The position numbers and the translations under genes were made by a program. Below are positions 24,808-36,224 of a stretch of 64,000 nucleotides of DNA, piece after piece (position 1 is the first letter of the stretch; every line of letters starts with the position of its first letter). Below the pieces are notes generated by a model. The model worked only from the letters and a program-made list of their open reading frames with translations. It searched no databases and had not been told where the DNA came from. This stretch comes from Mimachlamys varia (taxonomy: Eukaryota; Mollusca; Bivalvia; Pectinida; Pectinidae), in the NCBI GenBank assembly GCA_947623455.1, contig OX392538.1:33045001-33109000 (forward strand), in the 5' to 3' direction.

Positions 24808-26132
24808 GATTTATCAGAATTCTGGCTATTTGAAGTCTGATCAAGCTTTTTAACATCATGATTTTTCCCCTTTTTATCTGCAGGGATAGCAGAATTTTTC
24901 AACTGACCAAAGTTTTTCTCAAATAGCTTTCTCAGTGGACCTATATCTTCCCTAATTGACTTCACCTCCTCACAAGACATTTCTGATGGAGTTTCATCAG
25001 AATCCTCGTCTTTCATTTGAACTGATCTTACTGGCCTATTTTTAAACTTATCTGCCATCTTATGAGTTTCCAAGCGTACTGCCAGTGTTTCTGCTTGTGT
25101 GATACTCTCCGGTTGTGTTTCACGTAACCGCCATTTGATGTCAACATCAGTCAACGCATCAATAAAGTAGTCTAAAGATAAAGTTTCTAACATGTCCGAC
25201 GTGGCTTTTGGATATGCCTGACGAGTTAGTTTCTTTATAGTTTTAGCGAGATCAGAAATTGACTCATCATTCTTTTTCATGCGAGTTTGAAGTTTAGCTT
25301 TGTACATTTCCGACTTGGCAGCACTTCCGAAGTGTCTGGCCAACTTCATTGTCAGTGTGTCATAATCTCTCCTTTTGTCCGGATCTTATTCACTGAGAAT
25401 AGCCCTAGCGGACCCTGAAAGACTCCCACCTCAGTACAACTCTTTCTGATTATCAGTCCATCCATTAATGTCAGAGTATATTTCAAATTGGGAGACATAC
25501 TCGTCCCAGTCATCAGATCCATCATAAAAGACCGGTCGCATTGAAACGTGTTTCTGACCAGACGACTTTGAGCTATCTGATGATTTTGCTGGAGGAAGAG
25601 GAGTACTCGCTGCATCGACCTTTATACCACTACAGAATTGTTGCTCTGCCACTGATGGCTCTACCTCCCCATCAGCCTCTGTGGGCGGTTTACTGGTTGG
25701 TCCAACTGCAGTTTCAAGGTCAAATGTAACACTTTTCTCTGGACATTTACTACTGGACTTTGTGGCAAGGTCACTTTGACCCATACGCAAAGGAGGGTAC
25801 AAGCCCGAATGTGTGTCAAAAAACTCTTTACTGTATGAACTTGACTGACTTTCCTCAACATTTGTATCGAGAGAAATCAGTTCGGTTTCCGGAACTCTGA
25901 ACCTCGCAACTTCATCCCTGAGGTCAGTAGTTTGACACTTCAAACTGTCTACATCAGACCTGATGAACTCCAGCTCTTTCTGGATTGTCACATTAGTTTT
26001 TCTGAGCAGTGATAATTCTGAGTGTACGTCGCCCAGAATTTTATCTGTTGATGCGCTACGTTCTCTCAAAAATCTGAGAATGTCTACAAATGACTCGCCA
26101 AGATGCTCGAGATCTTGAGTGGAGTCCGCCAT
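24768..26132 (-). pseudogene. Ty3/gypsy gag, one frameshift
   Basis: Gag packages the element RNA. It starts at ATG 26132-26130, about 125 bp inside the primer-binding site. The N-terminal third has heptad-like Leu/Ile spacing suggesting a coiled coil (about residues 5-75). A Ser/Pro-rich linker follows, then the capsid start RPVFYDGSDDWDEYVSQFEIY, typical of retrotransposon gag. A frameshift between about 25440 and 25350 interrupts the capsid; it resumes with ARHFGSAAKSEMYKAKL and continues to 24768. I see no CCHC zinc knuckle near the C-terminus, only two cysteines, so the nucleocapsid finger is absent or decayed. Confidence 0.88.
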
Positions 26133-26256
26133 GGTACCAAGGAATCACTGGGAATTTATGCAAACAAATATCTAAGCAAGAAAATGTTGATAAACCGAAG
26201 TTCCTTCTTTGTAATAATAATTAGCCCAAATGGTTGTAGTAAGTGTTTACTGCAAG

Positions 26257-26274
26257 GCCCCACGTTGGGCGCCA
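26257..26274 (-). promoter_or_regulatory. Primer-binding site, tRNA-Lys type
   Basis: On the minus strand the 18 bases are TGGCGCCCAACGTGGGGC, complementary to the 3' end of a lysine tRNA (the Lys1,2 type known from several retroelements). It lies one base after the LTR end (ATCACA). Confidence 0.9.
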
Positions 26275-26275
26275 A

Positions 26276-26780
26276 TGTGATGACGTTTAGTTTTGGGGTG
26301 TCACCACGGTGGACCCTACAGCAAACACCACACAACACATTAGTTAACGTTTTGAACCTTTATTAATCATTTACATTGTATTTGGCTATGGTATTACATA
26401 ATGGACAACCGCGGTGAAGTCCACCACACTTTCACCAGGGGATCCTCACCCAGGGTGAACCTTACCCAAATCTGTTGGTGGACTTCACCACAACATGTGG
26501 GTGAAACTTACCCAAATCTGGGCCTGTGACATTCTATAGTGCTGGTCTGGTAACAATAGGTGTTCTCAGTTCGCTCGCCAACACACCACATAACAATAGG
26601 TGTTCTCAGTTCGCTCGCCAACACACCACAGAGGCCTACTACAGCTCTACCTGTCCACACTGGGGTTTGACCTCTGATGCACATGCTTGACCCCGGGTAG
26701 GCAGTCAAGCATGGCACAGGTAAATCACACACCAGAGGGACAGTACTGGGCTGTAGCAGACGACTATTTTAATACTACAA
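26276..26780 (-). repeat. 5' LTR of the Ty3/gypsy element (outer edge approximate)
   Basis: The inner edge is fixed by the primer-binding site: plus-strand TGTGATGACG at 26276, so the LTR ends ...CGTCATCACA on its own strand. On that strand AATAAA (26364-26359) can serve as polyadenylation signal and TATTAAAATAG (near 26775-26764) as a TATA-like box. It contains a perfect 40-bp tandem duplication (26551-26590 and 26591-26630). The phrase CTTACCCAAATCTG also occurs twice (about 26467 and 26506). The outer end cannot be fixed without a second LTR. Confidence 0.7.
26551..26630. repeat. Perfect 2 x 40-bp tandem repeat inside the LTR
   Basis: Each unit starts TAACAATAGGTGTTCTCAG and ends CCAACACACCACA; the two units are identical. 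It sits between the TATA-like box and the polyadenylation signal, roughly in the transcribed R/U3 part. Confidence 0.9.
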
Positions 26781-28773
26781 ATGATATTGTGTTATAAAGA
26801 AACAACAATTAACATAAGAAAATAAGCAATAATTAAAACAATAATTACATTTAAAGTTACATATGGGGTGAGACATTAATTTGTAGTAACTCCCAGTCAT
26901 GTTGTCATATTAAAAACTTAAACTAAGTGTTATACAAACAAACCAGATAGGCATTCACGGTGATATCCTTTTGTTACACGTTTACTCGGCCTATTGATGA
27001 ATATACTGAAGGGGGACAAGGCACAGGTGAGATGTTGGGCACAACACTCTTCCCCGCTTGTTCCGTAAGGTGAGGTATGCTAATGTGATACCGTATGACG
27101 ACTTTATTTAGTTTATCAGCAAGCCGAGACTGCATAATAGTCTGGGTTATAAACATATTGTCATGCATGTGATCAGCTATATACAATCAAACACACGATG
27201 ATTGAATGCGATTGTAAGCACGTGTCAGATTTTATCAATATCATATAAGAAGTCAATTTGATAACGTTCCAGAGCGACCAGCGATGTTAAGCCCTAATCT
27301 GTCAATGGGCCGTTTAACCCTAAAACGTTAGATCTAGTGACAAATGGGTAAACATACATCCACCTGTTATCATTTCTTGAAGTTAGGATTACTGTACTAG
27401 TCGACAGCTGCCTTGGTGTTAACCCACTTAATCGAGTATCGGAGGGGACAAGACAATACATTGAAACATATAGGCTGTGTGTTGGTGTTAAACAGGCACC
27501 TGATTATGAACGCATTGCTTCTCAAAGGTGTATAGGAATGACTTATAATCACATTATAGGGTGTCAGGCGGCTTGAAACCGTGTAATCTTATTACATGTT
27601 TTGCAGCTCTTTTAAGAGATGTTAAATTGTTTAACGCAAACAATGTTAATGCTTATCCTTTTTCTCAATGAATATATATTTCTACAAAGAAGGCTGATAC
27701 GACGACTATGAAGACGGCTTCAATGTCATAGATACTATTTTATGGCTGCAGAATAACAGAGGCCATTGTACATTCAAAATTGGAAATGAATACTTTAAAA
27801 TAAACAGACTAACAGTTTTTGTTGTCAATCTAACTTTATTGGTGATGTTGACATTCGAAATAGTTGTCGACTACTAACGAAACAAACGTTGAGGGCGTGC
27901 ATGTAAACCTTGCTTTCTAAAATGAAATTCCTGTAAAAACAGTTATGGTAAAACCAGAGATCAATCTAGTAGTTTTTACAGTGTCATTTGTATACCTACT
28001 TGAATGGCCTCTAAACAGCTTGTATTTGAAATCCAATGACGAGGAACTGTTAGAACACCTCTTCGGAAATAATACTCTCAGTAAGTTTCAAGTTACTGCT
28101 ATAATACATATTATCATTGATATCTAATGAGCAGCTTACATTACCGCAATAGTAAAATGAACCTATGACCATGAACTTACTTGGTAAAGAAAATATTGAG
28201 AAATTGTAAACAAAATTATCTTCAGAACTGGAAGTATATCTATATTTATACTGGTAACTTATTGTGTCACAACAAACACAATGAATAGGTATGACACACC
28301 ACAAAGTAAGTAAAGGTAATATCTTTAAATGATAGGGGGTGGTAAACACTCTAGTGGATTGTTTAGTCCCTTTTGTTTGCTGGAGCCTCCATAGCTACAT
28401 GTATCTCTTTTTAGTAGTGGCATATTACATAATATACACATTTTCGTGGTACACGATTTTAAATTATACATAGCTAGTTAAATTTTACTTCTCAATTCAT
28501 AAATTGAAGGGGTTTTACGCACCTGACCCTTCTGCTTCTACCGTAGTTTAGAAATTTTGGATTCCCAACTTAAACCGTAAGTAAACACTGTTTTTTTTTC
28601 GAACTCGCTAAAATCGAGGGCGGAATATGCATCAACGAATAAGTGCTTTGGAAATGAGAGGTCGCAATTGGCCAAATCATATCCGTTGATAAAAGGCCGA
28701 CAAGTGGCCTCTTATGTTATATGAATAGGTATATAGGGGGAACAATCAATGTTTGGTATTCGCAATTTTTAAC
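26781..28773. other. No supported gene
   Basis: AT-rich sequence with short chance frames only (26974-27186 minus, 27945-28127 plus). No domain, tRNA or clear repeat recognised. Confidence 0.6.
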
Positions 28774-28873
28774 TCCAACGTCAAATATTTCTGTTATTTG
28801 TTCGTCCCAACATCAGATATTTCTGTCAATTTTCGTCCAACAACTTCGTATTTTTGTCATTTGATTATCCAAC
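28774..28873 (+). repeat. Three degenerate copies of a 31-32-bp unit
   Basis: CCAACGTCAAATATTTCTG, CCAACATCAGATATTTCTG and CCAACAACTTCGTATTTTTG head successive units, each followed by a TT-rich half and TTCGT or TTAT. Confidence 0.6.
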
Positions 28874-29434
28874 ACAAAGGCCTGAATTTCATTTTTCATC
28901 TCGAGTCTTCAGAAAGGCAAAATTGTAGCTTGTTTGAATAAACCTCTAAATATCCAGGTTTTATACCCAAACACATCGGAGGGCACCATAACAAAAAATA
29001 ATTAACCAACAATAAAGATATGTGGATAAATTATTTTATTAAGCAAAACTATATTACAATATGTATATGACAACTTTTTACAAATATTAACGTATACACA
29101 TGTGCAAATGGACAATAGTGACTATTAGAAATTTTAGTTATTTTAGTTTTATCAATATTTCATATAATTTGTATCGGACTTAAAACGTTAATGTGCACCT
29201 ACAATGTATATACAAAAAACTTCCTCCGTTTCGTTTGCAAAACTTGACCATATGCGCCTACGTCATTATTATTCTTTACCTTTCTGACGCACACATTATG
29301 TTACCTAGGAAACAATCATGCAAGACACATCTCTTCGTCACAGTTTCTTTCTCAACTTCTAATGTAGCGAATCATCTTAATCGCTTATTTCAGTTCCGTT
29401 ATTCCGAGGAGCAAAGGGTTGGTTCCCATTAGAA

Positions 29435-30588
29435 TCAACTATCATAGAATTCGAGTACACCTGTGGTATAATTAAGTTCACTTAATTCGTTGTCAGCGAC
29501 AGGAACCGGCGTATTCGTTATTGCGATGTTCTCGCGCTCACCAGCAACGAAGTTTTGGCCTGTGATGACTAGTTCACCAGGGCTATGTGATGTCTCTTCA
29601 CTGGGTATTTCGACTTGTTCTATGCCACTTTGGTTGTTGTAAGAATAGTTGATAGGAACTGCTCCATTATTTGTAGATGCATTGCGGTCATCTCTATGAG
29701 ATTGTCCACTGATAACTAACACTCCGAGATCATCAGAAGACGTGTTTCTCGTGTTGTTCTCTGTTGATTCATTCAGTTCATTAACATATTGCGTATTGAT
29801 AAGGCGTGATCCTTGAGAAAAAAACGGTTGATTTGAAATAACTAGCCTGTGATCACATCTATCACCTCCTCTGGATATATTAGCATGAGTATCCTTTCTG
29901 ATTTCCCCTTCCCGATAATCCTCAAATCTGTCTATGTTTTCAGTGTCGGTATTTTGATTGGAAACATTTTCATTTGTTGGAAGTCTCTGACTGGTTGCAT
30001 TGTTTGCTGATCTTGTTCCGTTACCATTCTCCCATTTTTCTGTTTTATCTCTATCATTAGAGTCTTCAACAGTAGGATGGTTCCATTTGCGAAAATAATT
30101 TTGGGCAATATCCATTACTATACGACCGTTTTCTGTTCGGATTATCACTTGTATTCGTCCAGTATCACGAAAAAGGATGCCTCTGTTAAACAAATGAATA
30201 TTGTCTTCGTGCCTGGGGACAAGGATGTCTTGCCAGTTTATATATGGTGTAGCAGCGATGGAGGGCGAGCATTGCACTAACAGAAGTGCTGTGACCAACA
30301 TTGACGCCATCAGAAGCGAAACTTTGAGTGGCGATGATTGGTGAATTGGTGCCTTCGGCTTACCTGTGGTCTCTTGTTGATGACCAGGAACAACAGTACG
30401 TGATATTTGTAAAGTGCTGTCATTTGACACAGAGAAACTGTTTTTTGTGTCAGATTCATTTTTAAAACTGTTTTCTTCAATATTTTGCTGATATGTTTCA
30501 GACATTCTGCATAACGTCTTCGACGTAATCAATGTAGGGTTTCCGGTAAAATAAACAGTTCCTTCCGGGATTGCCATTGTGTTATTCT
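29435..30588 (-). CDS. Predicted single-pass membrane glycoprotein with LVI(S/T)xQ repeats; family unknown
   Basis: Longest undamaged ORF outside the retroelement: 380 codons, ATG at 30577-30575, stop at 29435. An acceptor-like TATATTTCAG ends at 30589, so the exon probably starts at 30588 with an 11-base leader and a 5' intron. A hydrophobic stretch at residues about 86-102 (VSLLMASMLVTALLLVQC) lies far from the N-terminus, suggesting a type II membrane anchor. The region after it begins PYINWQDILVPRHEDNIHLF and ends near FRKW. The last 200 residues are hydrophilic, rich in Asn/Ser/Thr with about ten N-x-S/T sequons. LVISNQ (245-250), LVISGQ (287-292) and LVITGQ (336-341) recur about 45 residues apart. 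Relatives without residues about 65-204 end both copies of the long duplication. No known domain recognised; subcellular location is inference. Confidence 0.6.
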
Positions 30589-31130
30589 CTGAAATATAGA
30601 TATAAACGGATGTAAAAGAATATATGACACAGTGTTGATAAAGGACGGGATTGTAACTAACACGTGTTTAATAAGAGTTATCTCTCACAAAACCATACTT
30701 GCATACTTCTTATATTTTGATCTCATCATTTTGACAGCTTTATTGGCAAACACGAGTAATATGTTATTGCATATAACATGTATGCGAGTAAGTCATAATA
30801 GTTCATACGAAATAAATTCCATACATTTGAATAACATTTATAATATATGAGCTCACAGACAACCGTGTCATAGTGACATAGGTTCGTGACTAGCCCCGGT
30901 TATTAGCTCGGTGCATACACCTACCTTGTTTTTATATCCGTCATAAAGACACAATGGTCGTTAGATCCTCACGGAATTTTAGCTAAAAGACTTCTCTTGG
31001 TGCAGCCTTCATATAACCTCTGGCAGAATTAAACAGAAAGTTGCAAAGTCCATGTTTCACCAAATGAACCATGTTCCGGGTAGATAGTCACAACAACCGG
31101 GCCCGTCTATTCACACGGTGTGGAGATTAG

Positions 31131-31139
31131 TATTTATAT
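31131..31139 (-). promoter_or_regulatory. TATA-like box upstream of the membrane-protein gene
   Basis: The minus strand reads CATATAAATACT, a close match to a TATA box, about 550 bp before the exon of the 29435-30588 gene. A second candidate, GGATATAAAAAC, lies at 30928-30939. Either would need a 5' exon spliced to 30588. Position is suggestive only. Confidence 0.25.
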
Positions 31140-31525
31140 GCTCTCGATAACAGAAAGATGATCTACATTAGTTGATAATGTTTTCAACACTTACTCGTAC
31201 ACGTAGGTGGGCGTGGTATGAATATAACCTGCTCGATGATAGGCTGCAACACTCTGGATAGTAAAAAGGGTAGTACGTCAATCAGACTACGTTTAAGGAA
31301 GTAATACACATGTGTCCAGTTAAATATTTTTACATTTAATTGTGGTGCATCGATCAGGTAATGTCAAGAACATACTCACAATGACGCACATTCTTTGTCA
31401 AAACTGATGCTGAATTCTTATTGATATTTGTCTTACAAAGTAAGTAACAAATATGTTGATACAACAGAGGCAAGAATTAAGTTACGACTAACTAGATGCT
31501 TTTGCCAGCGATAACAAGTATAAAA

Positions 31526-31740
31526 GAGGTGGCCGAGTGGTTAAGGTGTTTCAAATTTTTATTTCTATCCCTCCACCTCTGGGTTGCGAGTTCGAAAACC
31601 ACGTTGGCAGTTTACAGGTACTGACCAAAGGTTAGAATTTCCCTCCGGGTTCTCCGGCTTTCTTCGACATCCAAAACCTGACACGTCCTTAAAGTTAATA
31701 GAACGTAGATCAAAATAAGCCAAACTAACACAAACCAACA
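31526..31740 (+). mobile_element. tRNA-derived SINE
   Basis: The head is tRNA-like: box A GTGGCCGAGTGGTTAAGG and box B GGGTTGCGAGTTCGAAAA, as in Leu/Ser-type tRNAs. The body follows with CTCCGGGTTCTCCGGCTTTC, shared with the SINE at 34311-34529. The tail is CAAACTAACACAAACCAACA. GTATAA occurs at both ends (31518-31523 and 31742-31747) and may be the target repeat. It would be transcribed by RNA polymerase III and mobilised by a LINE. Confidence 0.85.
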
Positions 31741-32888
31741 GGTATAATGCTAATTTTGATTGTTTCTTTCAATGTGAAGACCGAACATAGAATTGCACTA
31801 TAAATTAAAGGACTCGTTTCGTCCAGCGTCGGTTCCTCTTAAAGTCATTATTAGTGATGAGCGACCCAGTTAATTTTGACGTTAACAAAAACGGATACAG
31901 TGATGAATGTTTTTGCCACTTTTGTTTCTGTACTTTTTGCGCAAATTTGACATAGTCGGTTTTGTAAGAGATAAATATGATTTGTTTTTGGGAACGATCG
32001 CCACATTTACCTGTAAAATTTGTCGTCTATTGATGTGCACCATTATTTTTCATTTTAATTTATGACAGTGTAATTGAATACCAGGCGTGCTTCGATAATT
32101 ACAAAGGCGGAACAGACAGTATACTGACTTTTAGCTCACCAACTGGCATTGTCTAATTCTGTATTACATGTGTGTCTGGTCCCCAGAGGTCTGAGGGGTG
32201 GATCCCCATAGGCTCTTTAAAACTTAACTTCTTCTGAAGAAATAATAAGCGGTAGGTCTCGCACTGAAGGGCCTGAACGACTGGGTCATACAGGGAGAAT
32301 GGAGCAAATTCGTCTTTGAAATCCTACTTCTTTCGTAGGATTGAAAGGATGTGCTCCATATTTTCTCAGGAACATCCATAGGTTAAGGGAAGCTATTTTG
32401 TGTAAACGGTGATTAAGACACCGAAGGGCATGAATGCAGGGGCCCAATAAGAGAGTTATATCATTTTCTTAAACCAAATTTTCTTGTAGGAACGAAAGTA
32501 TTTGGCAAGGGTAGTTTTTATACAACTGTTTTCAGGTGAGCGATAAATCATTGTTTGTCTCTTGTTTGTTTACAAATATGAATTAACTGGTCGCAAAACA
32601 AAATGGCTGAAAGACGGCCTTCTTGAATCTTGACAATGAAATTGTAAGATATAATTATCTTGAGAAGTAAAAGATTTTAAAAAATATGAGGATTACCCCG
32701 GTCCTTGGTTTTTCTGTGTTTAATATTTGACTGATCTGGAAATCAACATAACTGACATAACATCACTGATCGGCCATATTAACAAGCTGCCTATCCAGGG
32801 ACTTTCACCTCTATAACCTGAGAGCTACAGTGTATGTCGTCATTTTGGAACATCTCTGGCTTGTACAATGTGTTAAATGTAAGTAGAT
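31741..32888. other. No supported gene
   Basis: Unique AT-rich sequence between a SINE and the helicase relic. Nothing recognisable on either strand. Confidence 0.5.
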
Positions 32889-33540
32889 ATGAGTCCCGAA
32901 AAAGTACGGAAAACCGCTAAAAATGCGCAGAGATCAGCGGTGCACTCGGCTGAAAACGGTCATAATCTTTTAATCACAGGTCCTCCTAGTACAGGAAAAA
33001 CAATTCTGTTATCAAAAATAACTGACAGTTCGGTCCGCAACGGTAAAAATGTAGCACTGACTACGTCAACTGGCAAAGCAGCAAGTGTTTTAAGGGGATC
33101 ATTTTTTCATGGTCTTCCCGTCACAACTGTCCATCGCTTCACGGGGATTAAAGATGGACGATTCTAAGACGGAGAGCTTGTTTATCTTGTTCAATAATCA
33201 GAAGAATTCACTGAAGTTCAGAAAAATATAACAAACGCTGCCGTAATGATAATTGATGAAGTATTCATGCTGAGTTAAAAGAATTGCTGTAAAATAAACA
33301 ATTTATTTTGTCCAGTAAACGAGAACAGCAATCGTTTTGTCGGTGTATAGGTTGTTTTGTCAGGAGACTTTCATCAGCTCCCTCCTGCGCAAATAAAGAG
33401 TACATGGACGATGGATCTTTATAATTTTGTCTGATCTTGTTGGCTATTTTCAACATATTAAACTACACCATATTCATCGTCAGGAAGAAAACGATTTGGT
33501 TTATGCCATTCATGAGTTGGTAAACTTACTAGTTATTTTA
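32889..33540 (+). pseudogene. PIF1-like DNA helicase relic
   Basis: PIF1-family proteins are ATP-driven 5'-3' DNA helicases. In one frame from 32889 I see a lead-in NAQRSAVHSAENGHNLLITG, Walker A GPPSTGKT, motif Ia TTSTGKAASVL, and TTVHRFTGIKDGR. After an in-frame stop (33165) come DGELVYLVQ, a second stop (33195) and Walker B IIDEVFMLS with a third stop at 33276. GDFHQLPP (from 33363) is the family's motif III, still in the same frame. After a frameshift, HRQEENDLVYAIHELVN (about 33475-33530) matches the next conserved block. Later helicase motifs are missing. It has three stops, at least one frameshift and a truncated end, so it is not functional. It may derive from a multicopy PIF1-like gene or from a Helitron; no Rep domain is visible here. 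Confidence 0.85.
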
Positions 33541-34310
33541 TTTACAAATATAAAGATAGCATATAGTATTATAATGTATCAATACAGCCAGGAAAAAGAA
33601 GATGCCCGGATATTAACATATTTATTCAATGGTGAATTGAATGGCTGGTCGATATTTTCCTTGTCAATATATATAGGTATTTATCGGTAATTTTATCATA
33701 TAAGTCTATATATGTCCCTGTGAGTAGAACTTTCTTAATTTTTTTAAGCAAATTTTTAGTTTCTTATGAAGAGATTGTTAGTTTATGCTTTTGTAAAAAA
33801 ACATCATACAGCAATATAACACTCTGACAATGTCATTTAAACACCTGTTTACACAAAATATAACAAACAAAATAGGTAAGTTAAATTACATCAATTATAT
33901 ACACCTAACTCGCACATTCTTATTATCACTTCGCTCCAGACGGAAATAATGGTCAAAGTGCCCTATAAACGCCACCCTAGTTGTGTTAGAGGTGAATGAG
34001 ATAAAATTATATTGTTGTCTGATGTTGAAGATTAAACCGATTAGACTGATTATCTAAACGACACTTGACACATTAGTACAACAGAAGAATTTCGAAAAAA
34101 GTTCGAAAGCCCCCAAATTTATTGTTTTAACAAGAGCGATTATTTTGGTGCACATTAATTTAACGCTTGAACATATGTTTTTGGAATGAATTTTTTGAAG
34201 GAATACATTTTCAATTTTTAAAACGTTAAAACCTACCGTCAAAATTTAAGTAAATTGATATTACAACATTATGACATAAATTGGTCAAACATGATTTTTT
34301 TAATTGCCGC
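33541..34310. other. No supported gene
   Basis: AT-rich sequence beyond the last recognisable helicase motif and before the second SINE. Short frames on both strands show no domain. Confidence 0.5.
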
Positions 34311-34529
34311 GGGGGCCGAGTGGTTAAGTTGTTCCAACATTCTATTCCTAGTCCTCCACCTCTTAGTTAAGAGTTTGAATCCCATGTGGGGCAGTTGCCA
34401 GGTACTCACTGTAGGTCGGGGGGTTTTTCTCCGTGTACTCCGGCTTTCCTCCACCTCAAAATCCTGGCACATCCTTAAATTACACTGGCTGGTAACAGGA
34501 CGTAAAACAAAATAAACCAAACTAAACCA
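34311..34529 (+). mobile_element. tRNA-derived SINE, second copy
   Basis: Same architecture as 31526-31740: box A GGGGCCGAGTGGTTAAG, box B AAGAGTTTGAATCCCAT, then GGGGTTTTTCTCCGTGTACTC, CCGGCTTTCCTCCACC, and a tail AAATAAACCAAACTAAACC. The two copies differ by many substitutions, so they are separate old insertions. The ORFs crossing it on both strands are chance frames. Confidence 0.85.
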
Positions 34530-35154
34530 TATGAGAGTAATTATAAAACATCTCATCCAAATTAAAATCTGGAAGGCACATATATACTTTGGTGGTTTGA
34601 TAGGCCTGATAAAAAGGTCAAACGTCAATCAAACTACACAAGAATTGACATACACACAGGTGTCCAGTACTTGTTTACATCAACCAGGTAATCTGAAGAA
34701 AACACACCACAGATAACTACATTGACTGTACTATACACATTGTCACATTACGTGAGATATCAATGATTTGTTATACACTTAAGCTTAACAATCCCATTAT
34801 CACGTTGTAAATTAATCGTGTCAGAACGATAGTTTATTTTACATAATGGGATTTCAAACAACTTTTAAACGACCTCATATTTGCCTAAGAGGTAAGGGAG
34901 CTCACTTTTGTATGATAACCAAATGTCATTTTAGTAAAAACAGATTTATAATATGAAAACGAATACATGAAATATATTAACTATTAAAACTTATGGCACA
35001 GGGCTACGAAAGATGCAGGTGCATGGAGATTATGGGTGTTATGGTCGGCATCTTGGTCTCGTCGAGAAAAAATTCTGCATGAAGATGGGCGTTTTTGAGT
35101 ATGCTTACATTTTGTGATTGACAACGATGACTAAATTCTCATTTTGAGGATTGA

Positions 35155-35400
35155 TGTTTACTTGGAAGTGTTAAAGATTTTTATGGCGGGTGCCGTCGAT
35201 AAAGCAGGAAACGGTTACTCTTCCGAAACAACTGGATTACTCTCTTGTACTTTTATGAAGGTCTCCATGTAAATCTTTTCTTTTTTCAAATTTGGTCTCT
35301 AGTTTAATCGATTATGAGTTCGGTTTATGGTTTTGTTGACGCTTTGGTATTCTCTGATGTTTTTCTGACTACTGTATGGTTTCTGCTATAACAAGAGTGA
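35155..35400 (-). mobile_element. Diverged inverted relative of the 236-bp dispersed element
   Basis: The reverse complement reads CATCAGAGAATACCAAAGCG through TTATCGACGGCACCCGCCAT to AAACATCAATCCTCAAAATG, matching 10224-10459 throughout with scattered differences. It shows the element is a dispersed family. Confidence 0.75.
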
Positions 35401-36176
35401 TCATGGATGCCAAAGGTGCATTTTAATTGAACGTCCAGGACAGGAAGCTGAAGGCCTCAGGTCAATTGTAGAAATTAGTTTCTATTACAACACCACTGAC
35501 TTAAATTTTTCCATGGCATATTCCAGGTGTGTCAACGCGTAGATGAATGTAACCCCTGGATATCGAGGATGCTACATAAATAATATAAGATCATTCTGCC
35601 GCGCAACACATTGGAAAGAAATATTACAAGATATTAAAATGCGAATCCATGCATGGATAAGTGTCTTCTTCAATTTTGAAGGTGTAGATTTTCTATTAAC
35701 ATTTGTCTGGTATTTGCATATGATACTAGTTTTACGACAATTGAATTGTGTGTATCAGTGTTTCAGTTACCCCGATATTTAAGTGAAAATTTTACTTGTG
35801 TAGCGTGTTACTTGGTAATTCAAAATAATTGTATAACAGTCGTATAGTGAAGCGTGAAGTTGAATACATATGCGTGAGACGATAACCATCGCTGTCGGTA
35901 ATATCGGACCACATAATTCAATACAATTGATAAGTACTTTTGATAATAGACGACAGTAATTTTATTTGTAAGATGTTTTTTTACAACCTGATTTAGGAAG
36001 ACCCGAGATAAAAGCACTGCTAAATTAGGCCCTTTAAGGAATATGACAGGTATACGCTTCAGCGTCAGCGAGGAATGCTTGGTAACCCTGGAGTTTAAAG
36101 GGACATTGTTAGGGTTTTTTCCCCATTTTTATGTCATTTAAGGGCGGTTTCCTAGTGTGTGCAAAGCGAGTTTGCA

Positions 36177-36224
36177 TTAAAGGATTTGTGCAACGAAAAA
36201 TGAAAATTTTATATTTGGTAAAAG
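36177..36224 (-). repeat. Short dispersed repeat, inverted relative of 1571-1617
   Basis: AAAGGATTTGTGCAACGAAA and the following text to TATTTGGTAAAAGT are the reverse complement of 1571-1617 (38509-38555 in B) with very few differences. Confidence 0.7.

Larger units (their letters stand above)
20801..26780 (-). mobile_element. Ty3/gypsy (Metaviridae-type) LTR retrotransposon, degenerate, 3' LTR not found
   Basis: Read on the minus strand the order is LTR, tRNA primer-binding site, gag, protease, reverse transcriptase, RNase H, integrase and integrase C-terminus. RT before integrase is the Ty3/gypsy order. No chromodomain is visible in the C-terminus. Frames are broken many times: within gag, between protease and RT, at about 23835 and 23390, an amber at about 22350, at about 22210, at about 21960 and between 21329 and 21151. 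The copy is therefore inactive unless supplied in trans. The 5' LTR is present at the right; no second LTR is recognised down to 17.4 kb, so the element is 3'-truncated or its 3' end has diverged. Confidence 0.93.

Noticed and set aside
28050..28349. 99-residue minus ORF with a hydrophobic start
   Set aside because: Begins at GTG and has AT-rich composition with no domain.
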